64,000 nucleotides of DNA from Auanema rhodensis (lineage: Eukaryota; Nematoda; Chromadorea; Rhabditida; Rhabditidae), in assembly GCA_964057225.1 (NCBI GenBank), contig OZ059897.1:12958001-13022000 (forward strand), in the 5' to 3' direction. The position numbers were made by a program, and so were the translations under genes. Positions 63,245-64,000 of this stretch are shown one piece after another. Numbering within the stretch: position 1 is the stretch's first letter; each line of letters opens with the position of its first letter. The notes below the pieces were generated by a model. The model was not told the origin of the DNA. It was given only the letters and a program-made list of their open reading frames with translations, and ran no database searches.

Positions 63245-64000
63245 ACATTATCATTATCAGATGTCAGAGAGTATTATACTTCATCCTATAACTATGTTAA
63301 TTTAGTTAAATTATGTTTCTTTTCATTAGTCCATCTAATCTATTATTCTCAAACCAAGATGATTGTATAAAACTTTCTATTATATTTATCTTTATCTAAC
63401 CATCAAAGTTTGATTGGGATTTTTGAGAAAATAGAAATATGAATTGAAACAGTTGCCGACGTGATTGCGGAGACTGTAATTGCGATCAGGTCGATAGATT
63501 AAACAATCTTTATATATTCGAGGAATATATCATTCATATATGGTAAGAGAAATTCTATTTTTTTTTATTCTTCTAACTCCTCCTCCTTTTTCTTTCCTCT
63601 CAACACATCTATTCATTATTCTTCTGCCATCGTCATACTTAATTCTATCTCATCATGTCATATTATGTTTGACCTTTTAAGGCTCAACCATGACTCTCAC
63701 AACTCTACTCACTCTTTCTATTTTAGTGCCTCATGGTCCTATCTTTTTATTCATTTAGAGCTTTCTTTTTGTATGTTATACAAAAAAAACTGCCTCTCAT
63801 ATCTCTCTTATTCTTTTCCAACCATCCAATTTTTTGGCCTTATTTGATTATAATAACTATGTATAATTAATCGTTTTGTGTTTTGAACACGAGAACCTAT
63901 ATGAAACGGGGAGAGACCTATAGAATTAAAGATTATACCATTTGACCCCCTTCGGATGAACATGTGTCTTCTGTTGTTGTAAGCAACCACAAAATGACAA

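Larger units (their letters stand above)
54902..64000. other. Gene desert, right part
   Basis: AT-rich with GA 55899-55940, TA 56100-56110 and 56915-56953, a C run near 57790-57801, CT 60976-61031 and CT 63031-63063. Two exon-like segments (57373-57439, 63123-63244) are listed. No recognised gene reaches the right edge. Confidence 0.35.

Noticed and set aside
19065-64000. Transposable elements, terminal inverted repeats or CRISPR-like arrays
   Set aside because: No long transposase or reverse-transcriptase frames, no direct repeat-spacer pattern, and no obvious paired long repeats were seen by eye; short degraded elements could still be missed.

Overview
The window is nuclear DNA from an invertebrate animal with a very compact, AT-rich genome. 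Seven intron-rich protein-coding genes fill bases 902-19064. They carry 75 modelled introns plus one optional one. Most introns are 40-52 bases long, with a mode of 43-44, and nearly all are GT-AG with a T-rich 3' end. The proteins are clearly animal-like (TCERG1, TBL3/UTP13, PNO1, ALG8, endonuclease V, a beta-1,4-galactosyltransferase and a Ras-like GTPase). In five of the seven genes a splice-acceptor-like AG lies 0-9 bases upstream of the start codon. That suggests spliced-leader trans-splicing, as in flatworms, nematodes, rotifers and some other invertebrate groups. I cannot name the species.

Layout: (i) 902-5477, minus strand: TBL3 followed 170 bases later by PNO1. Both proteins act in small ribosomal subunit biogenesis, so this looks like an operon. 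(ii) 5781-7546, plus strand: a Golgi-type beta-1,4-galactosyltransferase, divergent from TBL3. (iii) 7547-10086: a spacer with two possible small ORFs. (iv) 10087-10883, plus strand: a prenylated Ras-like GTPase that lacks the G3 (DxxG) motif. (v) 11191-15556, minus strand: TCERG1, with three WW domains and an FF-domain array, convergent with the GTPase. (vi) 15944-19064, plus strand: ALG8 followed directly by endonuclease V. The endonuclease V frame has no start codon of its own. It is joined to ALG8 by a 42-base in-frame intron that contains the ALG8 stop codon.

From 19065 to 64000 I recognise no gene. This 45 kb is AT-rich and holds many (GA)n/(CT)n arrays, some (TA)n tracts and scattered GC-richer islands. 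Several islands look like exons. Four plus-strand islands (about 19577-19652, 24859-24920, 57373-57439, 63123-63244) are mutually phase-compatible and could be exons of one gene with giant introns. Other islands carry short ORFs or palindromes. No tRNA, rRNA, CRISPR array or transposase/reverse-transcriptase ORF was seen.

Gene models were built by reading translations and splice sites by eye against remembered family sequences. Exon sums were checked to be multiples of three for every recognised gene. Boundaries in the seven main genes are mostly secure. The desert candidates are speculative.
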